From Clostridia bacterium (lineage in GTDB: Bacteria; Bacillota; Clostridia; Christensenellales; CAG-1252): a stretch of 8,453 nt of DNA. The DNA lies in the NCBI GenBank assembly GCA_016296985.1, contig JAEDHM010000062.1, positions 1 through 8,453 on the forward strand. Direction: 5' to 3'. Positions 1-6,679 of this stretch are shown in pieces (positions within the stretch are counted from its first letter, which is position 1; each line of letters starts with the position of its first letter). The notes beneath the pieces are model-generated. The model saw only the letters and a list, made by a program, of their open reading frames with translations. It was not told the DNA's origin and ran no database searches. The position numbers and the translations under genes were made by a program.

Positions 1-70
1 CTTCATCCGTCCCAAAGACCTTGCTAAAAAAGACTTCAAAGACGTAAGAACGGCATTATTGTACGAATAA
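1..70 (+). CDS. 3' end of an unidentified protein (partial)
   Basis: The frame beginning at base 2 is open to a TAA at 68-70 and gives 22 residues ending KDVRTALLYE. The mix of charged and hydrophobic residues looks like a genuine C-terminus rather than random sequence. The gene enters from outside the window and cannot be identified from so short a tail. No convincing T-tailed hairpin follows it, so its transcript may run into the repeat-bearing intergenic stretch downstream. Alternatively this is a chance open frame; 22 codons is weak evidence on its own. Confidence 0.55.
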   Translation, partial: FIRPKDLAKKDFKDVRTALLYE

Positions 71-90
71 TTGGCGAATTACCAACCCCA

Positions 91-230
91 CTGTCATTCA
101 GAGGGCATTCAATGCCCGAAGAATCTCCTGGAAAGGAAACCGCCATCAAGAACCCAAACCACCCCATTGTCATTCAGAGCGTAAGCGAAGAATGACAAGA
201 CTACGCTCGAGATGACGGTGGTCTGTCGCT
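91..230. repeat. two copies of a TGTCATTCAGAG...CGAAGAAT intergenic repeat
   Basis: TGTCATTCAGAG occurs at 92-103 and again at 168-179. Each copy is followed by CGAAGAAT (117-124 and 186-193). The centre differs: copy 1 holds a near-perfect hairpin, GGGCATT (103-109) against AATGCCC (111-117), while copy 2 has a short CGTAAG centre. Copy 2 is bounded by a 9-bp inverted repeat, TTGTCATTC (167-175) and GAATGACAA (190-198), and runs on into CGCTCGAGATGACGG. From memory this resembles short palindromic repeats scattered between genes in clostridial genomes; they may act as RNA hairpins or MITE-like elements. It encodes no protein. Confidence 0.6.
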
Positions 231-286
231 TTTTCACTTTGTTCAACAAAAATCATCAAATAAGAAGAAAAATTCACACCCTATTA

Positions 287-315
287 TTGACATTGAATAT
301 CACATTTTTTATACT
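287..315 (+). promoter_or_regulatory. sigma-A-type promoter of the MMPL transporter gene
   Basis: A perfect -35 TTGACA (287-292) and a -10 TATACT (310-315) are separated by exactly 17 bp. Transcription would begin near 322, giving a leader of about 33 nt that contains the ribosome binding site GGAGAG. This is among the best promoter matches in the window and argues that the transporter is transcribed independently of the gene ending at 70. Confidence 0.75.
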
Positions 316-354
316 TATAAAAAGAGAAGGGTAATACAAAAACGGAGAGTGGAA

Positions 355-2814
355 ATGAAAAAAAGTAAAGGGAATTTTATGAACAATTTCGCCACCTTTG
401 TCGTAAAATTCAGGTGGATTTTTCTTGGTATTTTTATCGCGCTTACCGCAGTATGTTGTTATACCACTTTTATCAACAAGGTAAACTACAATCTTGCTGA
501 ATATCTTCCTGCTGAAAGCACCAACACCAAGGCTTTAACCCTTTTGAAGAAAGAGTTTGACGACAAGGGTATGATTTACCTTATGATCAAAAACGTTGAG
601 GAAAGCGAGATAGCCACAATTCAAGCCGAACTTTCCGAAATCAAGGGTGTCGGCGCGGTGGTTTTCGATCCCACCACGGGATACAACGAAAACAAGGCTC
701 TCTTTCTCACCATCACCTTTACCGACTACGACGCAACGCAAGAAGCCTACGATACAACAAACCGCCTTTTAGACTATATCGAGGATAAAGACGCCTATAT
801 CACGGGACAATCCGCCTACACCTACTATACTCGCGCGGAAACGGAAAGCAGTATCACAAAACTTGGCGCGGTTATCGTAATCGTCATTTTGGTAATGCTT
901 ACCTTTACCTCAAAATCCTTTTTCGAACTTGTACCAATGCTTTTGGTTTTCGCCATCTCCGTTGTGCTAAACCTTGGTACAAACTTCCTTTTCGGTGGTA
1001 TTTCCTACGTTTCAAACTTGGTTTCCCTCATTTTGCAACTTGCTCTCTCCCTTGACTATGCGGTAATCTTCGTTCACCGCTTTATGGAAGAACGAGATCT
1101 TGCGCCCGACGCTCAAACCGCCGCCATCGAGGCGTTAAAAAAGGGAACGCCGGAAATTTTATCCAGTTCTTTCACCACGATTGCAGGACTAGTATCCCTC
1201 TTGCTTATGTCCTTACCCATCGGCGTTGAAATTGGTATTTCCTTGGCAAAAAGCATAGTTTGCAGTTTGGTTACCGTAATCTTCGTAATGCCTGCTCTTT
1301 TCGTCCTTTGCGGAAAACCCCTGCAAAAATCCCGTCATAAATCCTTTGTTCCCAAGATAACAAGGCCTGCAAAAGCCTTGCTTAAGGCTCGTTACGTAAT
1401 CGTTCCCCTCTTTATCGTAATCATTATTTTGTCCGCCGTTGGGCAATCCTTCAACGTTTATTCATTTAATATGAACGGTGGCGCAATGGTAGTCGAGCCG
1501 AAGGCGGAAATCACTAAAGAATTTGGACCCATAAACGAGTTTGTTGTGGTAGTACCCAAGGGCGACTACGAAAAAGAAAGAGCTTTAGCAAACAAGATTA
1601 TGCAATACGATATCGTGGATAAGTGTAACGCCCTTTCCACAATTCAAGTTGCAGAAGGCGTCTATCTCACCGACGAAATGGGGAAGGAAGACTTTGCGCC
1701 CCTTTTAAGCGGTCTTATGGGTGGCTCGGTTGACGGCGCAATGGAAGGAATAATCACTTCGGCAATAAACAAGATTTTCGAGGACTGCGCAACCGCATAT
1801 TACCCCGACCAAAACCCCGACACTCTCAAAATTCCCTTGGTTGACCTTATACAGTTTGTGGCGGAAACCCTTGAAGAAGGTGGAACTTTGGGCGGTCTTT
1901 CAATCCCTCAAGAATACACCGCCATGCTTTCCCAACTTACCATGGCAAGAAGTCAACTTGAAAGCGAAAACTATTCCCGTCTTACCTTCAACCTCACCTC
2001 TGAAATCGAGGGAAAGGATACCTTTGCTTTCCTTGACGATATAGACAAAGTTTTGGGAGAATTTTACGAGGAATTCTACTACGCCGGCGAAAGTGTAGTT
2101 TGCTATGATATGGCGTTGTTATTCAATCACGACAATATGGTAGTAAGCATTTGCATAATTTGTTTCGTGCTGGTTATTTTGCTCTTTATGTTCAAAAACT
2201 TTGCAATCCCCGTCGTGCTTATCCTTGCAATTCAAGGGGGTATTTGGCTCAACTTCGTCATCCCCTTCTTGTCCGCAACCCCAGTTTCCTTTATCGGATA
2301 TTTGATCATAAGCGCAACGCAAATGGGAGCAACCATCGACTACGCAATAGTTTTGACAAACCGCTACCTCACCACACGGCACAACTATACCGACAGACTG
2401 CAAGCCATGGCAGAGGCAGAAAACCACGTCTTCCCTACCATAATCACTTCGGGTATCATATTGACAGTTACAGGATTCGCCCTTTCAATCGCTTGCTCGG
2501 GCGTAGTTGCAAGTATGGGTATGCTTTTGGGCATAGGCACCTTATTCTCATTGTTTATCGTGCTTTTCGTCCTTCCCTCCCTCTTGCTTGTCTTTGAAAA
2601 ACTCTATGACAAATCTTCCTTTGCAACGGTATTTGGAAAACTTAAAAGAAAACCCCAACCCGAAAGCGCAAGTATAAACAAAGAGGTTTTCGATGAGATA
2701 ACGGCAGATACGATCATCCCTCAAGAAACCGCATCCGAAAACGAGGATGCTCCCGAAAACACCCTTGAAGAAAGGGAAGATAAGGATACCCCTCACGAGG
2801 ATGTAGAAGAATAG
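355..2814 (+). CDS. MMPL/RND-superfamily membrane transporter
   Basis: An 819-residue integral membrane protein with the duplicated RND architecture. One helix at about residues 20-40 is followed by an extracytoplasmic domain (about 42-165) and five helices (about 168-320). A second half repeats the plan: helix about 347-366, extracytoplasmic domain to about 590, then five helices to about 748. Each half carries the Asp-Tyr pair of MMPL proteins in its fourth helix: SLDYAVIFVHRF (D234-Y235) and TIDYAIVLTNRY (D662-Y663), which in MmpL3 forms the proton relay. The family exports lipids or hydrophobic compounds using the proton gradient; the substrate here is unknown. The last 70 residues are a cytoplasmic, strongly acidic tail. 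ATG 355 is chosen because GGAG (344-347) is well placed; GTG 349 is too close to it, and ATG 379 with AAAGGG upstream is a reasonable alternative. Confidence 0.9.
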   Translation: MKKSKGNFMNNFATFVVKFRWIFLGIFIALTAVCCYTTFINKVNYNLAEYLPAESTNTKALTLLKKEFDDKGMIYLMIKNVEESEIATIQAELSEIKGVGAVVFDPTTGYNENKALFLTITFTDYDATQEAYDTTNRLLDYIEDKDAYITGQSAYTYYTRAETESSITKLGAVIVIVILVMLTFTSKSFFELVPMLLVFAISVVLNLGTNFLFGGISYVSNLVSLILQLALSLDYAVIFVHRFMEERDLAPDAQTAAIEALKKGTPEILSSSFTTIAGLVSLLLMSLPIGVEIGISLAKSIVCSLVTVIFVMPALFVLCGKPLQKSRHKSFVPKITRPAKALLKARYVIVPLFIVIIILSAVGQSFNVYSFNMNGGAMVVEPKAEITKEFGPINEFVVVVPKGDYEKERALANKIMQYDIVDKCNALSTIQVAEGVYLTDEMGKEDFAPLLSGLMGGSVDGAMEGIITSAINKIFEDCATAYYPDQNPDTLKIPLVDLIQFVAETLEEGGTLGGLSIPQEYTAMLSQLTMARSQLESENYSRLTFNLTSEIEGKDTFAFLDDIDKVLGEFYEEFYYAGESVVCYDMALLFNHDNMVVSICIICFVLVILLFMFKNFAIPVVLILAIQGGIWLNFVIPFLSATPVSFIGYLIISATQMGATIDYAIVLTNRYLTTRHNYTDRLQAMAEAENHVFPTIITSGIILTVTGFALSIACSGVVASMGMLLGIGTLFSLFIVLFVLPSLLLVFEKLYDKSSFATVFGKLKRKPQPESASINKEVFDEITADTIIPQETASENEDAPENTLEEREDKDTPHEDVEE

Positions 2815-2881
2815 TATTAATCAGCGTTTTACAATGCAAGGTTTTATTCTCAATAACTAGCCTTTATTACTATTTATGTTG

Positions 2882-2887
2882 TATAAT
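2882..2887 (+). promoter_or_regulatory. -10 element of the DUF975 gene promoter
   Basis: A consensus TATAAT lies 84 bp before the chosen start of the DUF975 gene, in an otherwise gene-free gap. No good -35 is seen at 17-18 bp (TAGCCT at 2858-2863 is poor), and the preceding TG abuts the hexamer rather than being spaced by one base. Transcription would start near 2894, giving a leader of about 75 nt. Confidence 0.5.
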
Positions 2888-2934
2888 ACAAAGGTTATAG
2901 CGTTTATACGGATAACAAAATAAAAATGGGTTTT

Positions 2935-2967
2935 CACAAAAGAGGAGAACCACAAAAAAGAGGAGAA
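2935..2967 (+). repeat. tandem Shine-Dalgarno duplication before the DUF975 gene
   Basis: CACAAAAGAGGAGAA (2935-2949) is repeated as CACAAAAAAGAGGAGAA (2951-2967), differing by two extra A. The second AGGAGA (2961-2966) is at the normal distance from ATG 2971, whereas the first has no start codon behind it. This decides the start: ATG 2926 lies upstream of both sites, has no good ribosome binding site of its own, and would translate through them. Confidence 0.7.
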
Positions 2968-2970
2968 ATT

Positions 2971-3648
2971 ATGATTGATAGAAAGTACATCAAGGGTGCA
3001 GCGCGCAGTATGATTCGCGGAAGATGGTTCCGTCTTTTAGCAGGCTTTATCCCTAGTATTGCCGTTGCAATTGTAACAAGCATTATAACTTCCCTAATAT
3101 CAAGGGCAGACTATACCGCAGGCGCCGTTATGGGCTATATCATTTCTTTGTTAACAGGTTTTCTCGGCGCTTTCTACTGTTGCGCCTACTTTATCCGTTT
3201 TGTCCGCACAAGCGATTGCCGTCTAAACGGACTTTTCAAGGCGATTAGAAACGGAAAACACTTTTTGCAAATCTTCCTTGCAAATCTCGTGACCGGTATA
3301 CTGGTTTCAATCGGTATTTGCTTATTGGTTATCCCCGGCATAATTTGCGCTTGTTGGTTTTCCCAAACTCACTTTGTTTTAGTCGACAACCCCGACCTTA
3401 CCTTTATCCAAGCAATGAAGGTTTCTCGCAAAATAATGAAAGGTCGTTGTTTAGAATATATCGTACTCATTTTCAGCTTTTTAGGCTGGATATTCCTTGG
3501 CATTTTCACTTTGGGCATCCTCTACTTGTGGCTTTTACCCTATATGCAATCCACCCTCGCAATCTTCTATCACGAGGCTTGCTCCATTGCCGTTGAAGAC
3601 GCCCGCACAGGCGACTATTTCGACACCCACGACAGCGGAAGATATTAA
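2971..3648 (+). CDS. DUF975 family integral membrane protein
   Basis: A 225-residue multi-pass membrane protein. It opens with the short basic N-terminus of the family (MIDRKYIKGAARSMIRGRWF). Hydrophobic segments lie at about 22-42, 52-75, 100-130, 160-182 and 183-200. Recognition rests on the C-terminal half: a VIPGIICACWFSQTHFVLVD segment, then NPDLTFIQAMKVSRKIMKG, then a final helix pair reading FLGWIFLGIFTLGILYLWLL followed by PYMQSTLAIFYHE. This order (IPG, Tyr/Phe-rich segment, NP-L---A---SR--MKG, GW, P-YM--T-A-FY) is characteristic of DUF975. Function is unknown; it is not an ABC or MMPL component, and no biochemical role is inferred. It has its own probable promoter and is followed by a strong hairpin terminator, so it is probably monocistronic. 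Confidence 0.87.
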   Translation: MIDRKYIKGAARSMIRGRWFRLLAGFIPSIAVAIVTSIITSLISRADYTAGAVMGYIISLLTGFLGAFYCCAYFIRFVRTSDCRLNGLFKAIRNGKHFLQIFLANLVTGILVSIGICLLVIPGIICACWFSQTHFVLVDNPDLTFIQAMKVSRKIMKGRCLEYIVLIFSFLGWIFLGIFTLGILYLWLLPYMQSTLAIFYHEACSIAVEDARTGDYFDTHDSGRY

Positions 3649-3710
3649 TCCCACCACCCAACCAACTACAACAAATGGGCTTAAATCCTATCACTCCGCC
3701 CAACTACAAA

Positions 3711-3740
3711 AAAAGAGGGTTTTTCCCTCTTTTATTTTTT
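3711..3740. terminator. bidirectional intrinsic terminator between convergent genes
   Basis: A perfect 9-bp stem, AAAAGAGGG (3711-3719) and CCCTCTTTT (3725-3733), has a TTTTT loop. On the + strand it is followed by ATTTTTTATT. On the minus strand the same stem runs into a seven-T tract because A residues precede it. It can therefore end both the DUF975 transcript and the convergent rlmA transcript, whose stop codon is about 50 bp away. Confidence 0.85.
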
Positions 3741-3787
3741 ATTCATTGTTTTCGCAAATTCTTGTAACCACTTTAAAACATAACTTT

Positions 3788-4564
3788 TTACTTTTGATAC
3801 AACCTCAAACAGTATGAAAGCCGTGTGGCGATGGTTGCGCCCTTGACTTTTTCCAAAAGGTGGGGCGGAGTTTTGTAAAAATAGGGTGTCATTTGTAAAA
3901 GAGAGTCAAGCACCTCTCCGTTTGCTTGAAAGACGTCCTCTAAAATCCACTCTTCAACAAGGGTAAATCCTTCAATCCCTTCCGTTTCAGGGTTGAGGTA
4001 GGGAGATGGATAAATTGCCTCTTTCAACTGATAAAGGTGATAGGGCGCAGGGGTAATTTTTATCAAATAGCCACCCTCTTTCAACACCCTTTTCCCCTCG
4101 GTTTCTTTAAGGGGCGCAAAGGCGTTTATTATAAGGTCAAAATAGCCGTCTTCAAAGGGAAGAGACGCCACGCTTGCCACGGCGTAGGTGGATTTTTTGT
4201 CAAGAGCAGAGGCAGATTGCAAAGCGTGTTTTGAAATATCCACGCCAAAAAATTCTATCTTATCATCAAGCAAATACCTAATTATCCTGCCTTCGCCACA
4301 ACCTAAATCCAACACCTTTTTCGGGGCGATTTTTTCCAAAATTTCCTTGATTTTATCTCCGATAACCCTATAATATCCCCTATCCAAAACCTTCCGCCTT
4401 GAAAGTATCATTTCTTTGTTATCCCCGGGGTCAAGGCTTGACTTTTCCTTCACCGACAAAAGATTGACGTAGCCTTGTTTGGCAAGGTCAAAGCAGTGGG
4501 CAGAGGGACAAAGATAACTTTTCCCCTTTTTTTCAAGAGGTTTTTTACATAAAGGACAAATCAT
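3788..4564 (-). CDS. rlmA: 23S rRNA (guanine-N1-)-methyltransferase RlmA family
   Basis: A 258-residue SAM-dependent methyltransferase; E. coli RlmA is 269. The N-terminal zinc site is visible as C3, C6, C19 and H23 (MICPLC, then CPSAHCFDLAKQGYVNLL). Next come the family signature DPGDNKEMILSRRKVLDRGY (45-64) and SAM motif I, VLDLGCGEGR (84-93). An acidic residue ends strand 2 (FFGVDIS), and MTPYFYKTP (225-233) is typical of the C-terminal part. The family methylates N1 of a guanine in the helix 35 loop of 23S rRNA, G745 or, in many Gram-positive bacteria, G748 (the TlrB type involved in tylosin resistance). The sequence alone does not settle which. ATG 4564 is preferred: it starts immediately before the zinc site, has GGTGA upstream, and the likely promoter lies just behind it. 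TTG 4603 would extend the protein by 13 residues. Confidence 0.9.
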   Translation of the reverse strand: MICPLCKKPLEKKGKSYLCPSAHCFDLAKQGYVNLLSVKEKSSLDPGDNKEMILSRRKVLDRGYYRVIGDKIKEILEKIAPKKVLDLGCGEGRIIRYLLDDKIEFFGVDISKHALQSASALDKKSTYAVASVASLPFEDGYFDLIINAFAPLKETEGKRVLKEGGYLIKITPAPYHLYQLKEAIYPSPYLNPETEGIEGFTLVEEWILEDVFQANGEVLDSLLQMTPYFYKTPPHLLEKVKGATIATRLSYCLRLYQK

Positions 4565-4592
4565 AAACTCACCGAAAAGCAAGGATATATAA

Positions 4593-4622
4593 ACTATAAA
4601 CAAAAATCCTCCCCTTTGTCAA
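4593..4622 (-). promoter_or_regulatory. promoter of rlmA
   Basis: Read on the minus strand: TTGACA (4622-4617), an 18-bp spacer, then TATAGT (4598-4593). Transcription would begin near 4586, about 22 nt before ATG 4564. An AAGGGGAGG sequence in the spacer resembles a ribosome binding site for TTG 4603, but it would lie upstream of the transcript start. Confidence 0.6.
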
Positions 4623-4700
4623 TGGCGCAAGACTTATCTTTTTCACCCCTTTTTGCCCCCTAAAATGCCTTTTTATACCTTTCTTTTTAACATTGTGTAC

Positions 4701-4730
4701 TTTACAAGCCCTTGTTAAGTGTAGTATAAT
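4701..4730 (+). promoter_or_regulatory. promoter of the acidic-tail protein / cvpA-like operon
   Basis: TTTACA (4701-4706) and a perfect TATAAT (4725-4730) are 18 bp apart. Transcription would begin near 4737, leaving a very short leader with AGGAGA (4747-4752) five bases before ATG 4758. It is divergent from the rlmA promoter about 80 bp away. Confidence 0.7.
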
Positions 4731-4757
4731 ACGATTACTAAGTATCAGGAGAAAATT

Positions 4758-5666
4758 ATGAAAGGTTTGTTGAAAAACGATAAATTTACTTTCAGTATCA
4801 TATGCGCCCTCGCTTTGGCAATCGGCGCTTTCGGTATTTGCGCAAAGGGAATCCTCGCCGATTGCGGTGGTTTTGCAGCAGGTCTCGCTTGCTCTATCCT
4901 TTTGTTTGCAACTCTAGCAGTTTTCTATTCGGCATCAAACCCCGAAGTACGCACCCGCACCAAGGATATGTTCTTTATGTCCATCGCCATGATAGGTTTA
5001 TACCTTATCCTTTTCTTCGTTACCGATATCGCAATGGTTTACAACGCAGGTATGGCAATTTGTACTTCGGTATTTATGGCTTTCTTCGTAGTAGGTTGCG
5101 CAATCGCCCTTACCAAACTTGTTTTAGAACTTTGCGGAATCAAGTGGGAAGGCTATGAAAAGGCTTTGGACGGTAGACTTTGCGCCGAACTCAAGGAAAA
5201 ATGCCAAGCGCAAAAAGCTAAAAAGGCAAAAAAGGGAGAAGATGAAGGGGCATCTGACGAGCAAACCTCTGAGGTTGTAGAAGAAACCCAAACTCAACCT
5301 GCTCCCGTCGAAGTTGACGACACCCCCGCTTCCCCTCTCGTTGTTGAGGAAGAAATCGAAGAAGTTGACGACACCATCATCGCCGAAGATCCTGCTTTTG
5401 CAACCCCCGTTGTTGACGAGCCCGTGATCGAGCCTATTACCGAAAAGGACAGACGCGCCGACGACGAAGTCGCTGAAGAACTCTCCTCTTCCCTTTTCGA
5501 CGAAGAGGAACAAGAGGCCGAACCTATCATAAGCGAAGCTGACGGCACCGTTGTAATCAGCGAAGTTCCCGAAGAAGTTGAAGAAAACGAGGCTGACGTT
5601 GAAGAAGTGATTGAAGAGGTTGAAGAAAAGGAAGAAACTGAAATGGATCCTTTTGAAGAAGAATAA
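4758..5666 (+). CDS. unrecognised four-helix membrane protein with a long acidic tail
   Basis: 302 residues in two parts. Residues 1-125 contain four hydrophobic segments (about 10-30, 36-57, 70-90, 96-125) rich in Ala, Gly and Cys, with short loops. Residues 126-160 are amphipathic and turn Lys-rich (QKAKKAKKG). The final 140 residues are low-complexity and strongly acidic, dominated by E, D, V and P, ending EMDPFEEE. A 15-bp direct repeat (5310-5324 and 5361-5375), in frame, encodes two EVDDT units, suggesting the tail grew by duplication. I recognise no family. The plan suggests a membrane anchor with a disordered cytoplasmic arm, possibly for protein contacts, but that is inference. It has its own promoter, a good AGGAGA site, and a cvpA-like partner 26 bp downstream. 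The MMPL transporter at 355-2814 also ends in an acidic tail. Confidence 0.85.
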   Translation: MKGLLKNDKFTFSIICALALAIGAFGICAKGILADCGGFAAGLACSILLFATLAVFYSASNPEVRTRTKDMFFMSIAMIGLYLILFFVTDIAMVYNAGMAICTSVFMAFFVVGCAIALTKLVLELCGIKWEGYEKALDGRLCAELKEKCQAQKAKKAKKGEDEGASDEQTSEVVEETQTQPAPVEVDDTPASPLVVEEEIEEVDDTIIAEDPAFATPVVDEPVIEPITEKDRRADDEVAEELSSSLFDEEEQEAEPIISEADGTVVISEVPEEVEENEADVEEVIEEVEEKEETEMDPFEEE

Positions 5667-5692
5667 TTATTTATCGGGGAAAGTTATATAAT

Positions 5693-6427
5693 ATGGGACC
5701 TTTGGATATTGTAATTATAGTGCTAGCCCTTTTGGCTATCGTCATAGGGTTGTGGAAAGGTTGTGCAGGCTTGTGCTTCGGCTTTTTCGGCACCATTATG
5801 TGTTTGGTTATTGCGGTAATCGCAAGTTTTTTCCTCTCACCCCTTGTGGTTTTCAACGGCGAGGGCGAGGTAAACTCCGCTTTCTCTGCAATCTCTCAAC
5901 CCATTGCCGACACTTTAACCAAACTTGACAGCGACCTGATGTCCCTAACCATTGTGGACGGCGCAACGGTTTCAAAGGACGGCGTCGAAATGCCCCTTGC
6001 CGATGCAATCGCAAATTCCGAAGGAATGGTCGGCTCGGCTTTGGCAATGATAGGTATGACGGATCTAAGCTTTATCCTAACCGATGGCATGGTCGGACTT
6101 ACCATTGCGCAAGCAATTTCCGCTTTCTGCACTCAGTTGATTGTAACCTTAATCTTTACGGTGGTGCTTTTCATAATCTTATTTATCATAAAGCGCCTTA
6201 TCCGCAGAAAGGTGTTCAAGTGGTTGGATTCAAATTCTACCCCCAGCAAGGTTGACCGTGGTATCGGCGTAGCGGTATGCTTAATCGGTCTTCTTGCAAT
6301 CATTTGGGTAGTCGGCTTTTTCGGTGGCGGTATTTCCGAAACCTTTGAAGAAATGATCAACCAATCCCCTATTGCAAAAACCCTTATGATAGACGGAAAC
6401 CTTATTTCCCTCATAATCGGCAAGTAA
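5693..6427 (+). CDS. CvpA family membrane protein
   Basis: A 244-residue membrane protein. The N-terminus GPLDIVIIVLALLAIVIGLW followed by KG and a second helix (about 28-48) matches the start of CvpA-like (colicin V production) proteins, which open with a DII-hhh...GhxKG pattern. A soluble insert (about 52-140) separates this from helices at about 143-168 and 189-211, with a basic stretch KRLIRRKVFKW between them. The C-terminal SPIAKTLMIDGNLISLII also fits the family. CvpA proteins are envelope proteins of poorly defined role, linked to membrane integrity and stress. The gene follows the acidic-tail gene by 26 bp and is probably cotranscribed. The start is the only in-frame ATG nearby, but its ribosome binding site is weak: GGGGA (5676-5680) is 12 bases away, so translation may be inefficient or coupled. 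Confidence 0.8.
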   Translation: MGPLDIVIIVLALLAIVIGLWKGCAGLCFGFFGTIMCLVIAVIASFFLSPLVVFNGEGEVNSAFSAISQPIADTLTKLDSDLMSLTIVDGATVSKDGVEMPLADAIANSEGMVGSALAMIGMTDLSFILTDGMVGLTIAQAISAFCTQLIVTLIFTVVLFIILFIIKRLIRRKVFKWLDSNSTPSKVDRGIGVAVCLIGLLAIIWVVGFFGGGISETFEEMINQSPIAKTLMIDGNLISLIIGK

Positions 6428-6446
6428 ACAAAGATAAAAGCCACCT

Positions 6447-6458
6447 TTAGTGCACTAA
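6447..6458. repeat. 12-bp perfect palindrome after the cvpA-like gene
   Basis: TTAGTGCACTAA is its own reverse complement and begins 20 bp after the stop codon at 6427. It lacks a T-tract, so it is not an intrinsic terminator. It could be a protein-binding site or a chance palindrome. No other copy was noticed nearby. Confidence 0.35.
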
Positions 6459-6514
6459 CGATAGCGAGGGTGAATTCAACTAAAAATGGCATGGCATACC
6501 GATGAAACAATTTC

Positions 6515-6530
6515 GGTTTAGACCTAAACC
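6515..6530. promoter_or_regulatory. 16-bp inverted repeat, possible operator
   Basis: GGTTTAG (6515-6521) and CTAAACC (6524-6530) form a perfect 7-bp inverted repeat around AC. It is followed on the + strand by seven A rather than T, so it does not act as a standard terminator in that direction, and the minus strand lacks a T-tract too. It lies at the boundary between the cvpA-like gene and the AT-rich Fic region. A dimeric regulator site or an element boundary are possible readings. Confidence 0.35.
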
Positions 6531-6587
6531 AAAAAAATAGTCAATTTTAAGCAATAATCGTATTTCTATATACTTATTTTTCACCTG

Positions 6588-6664
6588 TATATGCATATAA
6601 ATGATGAAAAAATATGCATAAACGAATTGTCAATATGCATAAAAAATGATAAAATATATGCATA
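6588..6664. repeat. array of four TATGCATA palindromes upstream of the Fic gene
   Basis: The 8-bp palindrome TATGCATA occurs at 6590-6597, 6613-6620, 6634-6641 and 6657-6664. The first is extended to a 12-bp palindrome, TATATGCATATA (6588-6599); copies 2-4 share ATATGCATAA. Centres are 23, 21 and 23 bp apart, about two helical turns, so all four face roughly the same side of the helix. Copy 2 lies just upstream of the -35, copy 3 within the promoter spacer, and copy 4 over the predicted transcription start. This is what a cooperative repressor array would look like. The winged-helix end of the Fic protein encoded immediately downstream is the obvious candidate binder, though that is inference. 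Confidence 0.8.
6627..6655 (+). promoter_or_regulatory. promoter of the Fic gene
   Basis: TTGTCA (6627-6632) and TAAAAT (6650-6655) are 17 bp apart, and the -10 is preceded by TGA (6647-6649), giving an extended -10. Transcription would begin near 6662, inside the fourth TATGCATA palindrome, with GAGAGG (6666-6671) eight bases before ATG 6680. The overlap with the palindrome array predicts that a bound protein would block RNA polymerase. Confidence 0.7.
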
Positions 6665-6679
6665 AGAGAGGCAGAGATA

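Noticed and set aside
2151..2597. 148-codon + strand open frame inside the MMPL gene
   Set aside because: It lies wholly within a clearly homologous membrane-protein frame, starts without a ribosome binding site and translates to a low-plausibility protein.
2926..2970. ATG 2926 as the start of the DUF975 protein
   Set aside because: It would add 15 hydrophilic residues translated from two ribosome-binding sequences. ATG 2971 has an ideal AGGAGA site and the family-like N-terminus.
5294..5548. Serine-rich minus-strand open frame opposite the acidic tail
   Set aside because: It is the antisense of Glu/Asp-rich codons, which automatically yields Ser- and Phe-rich frames. No promoter or ribosome binding site supports it.
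5687..5692. TATAAT immediately before the cvpA-like start as a promoter -10
   Set aside because: It directly abuts the ATG, so the transcript would start inside the coding region with no leader, and no -35 is evident.
6511..6538. Intrinsic terminator for the cvpA-like operon at the GGTTTAG/CTAAACC hairpin
   Set aside because: The stem is followed by A residues on the + strand, and the minus strand has no T-tract after the stem, so it fits a terminator in neither direction.
6588..6664. CRISPR-like array from the evenly spaced TATGCATA repeats
   Set aside because: The repeats are only 8-12 bp and palindromic, the spacers are 13-15 bp and AT-rich, and no cas gene is present. The overlap with a promoter fits operators.
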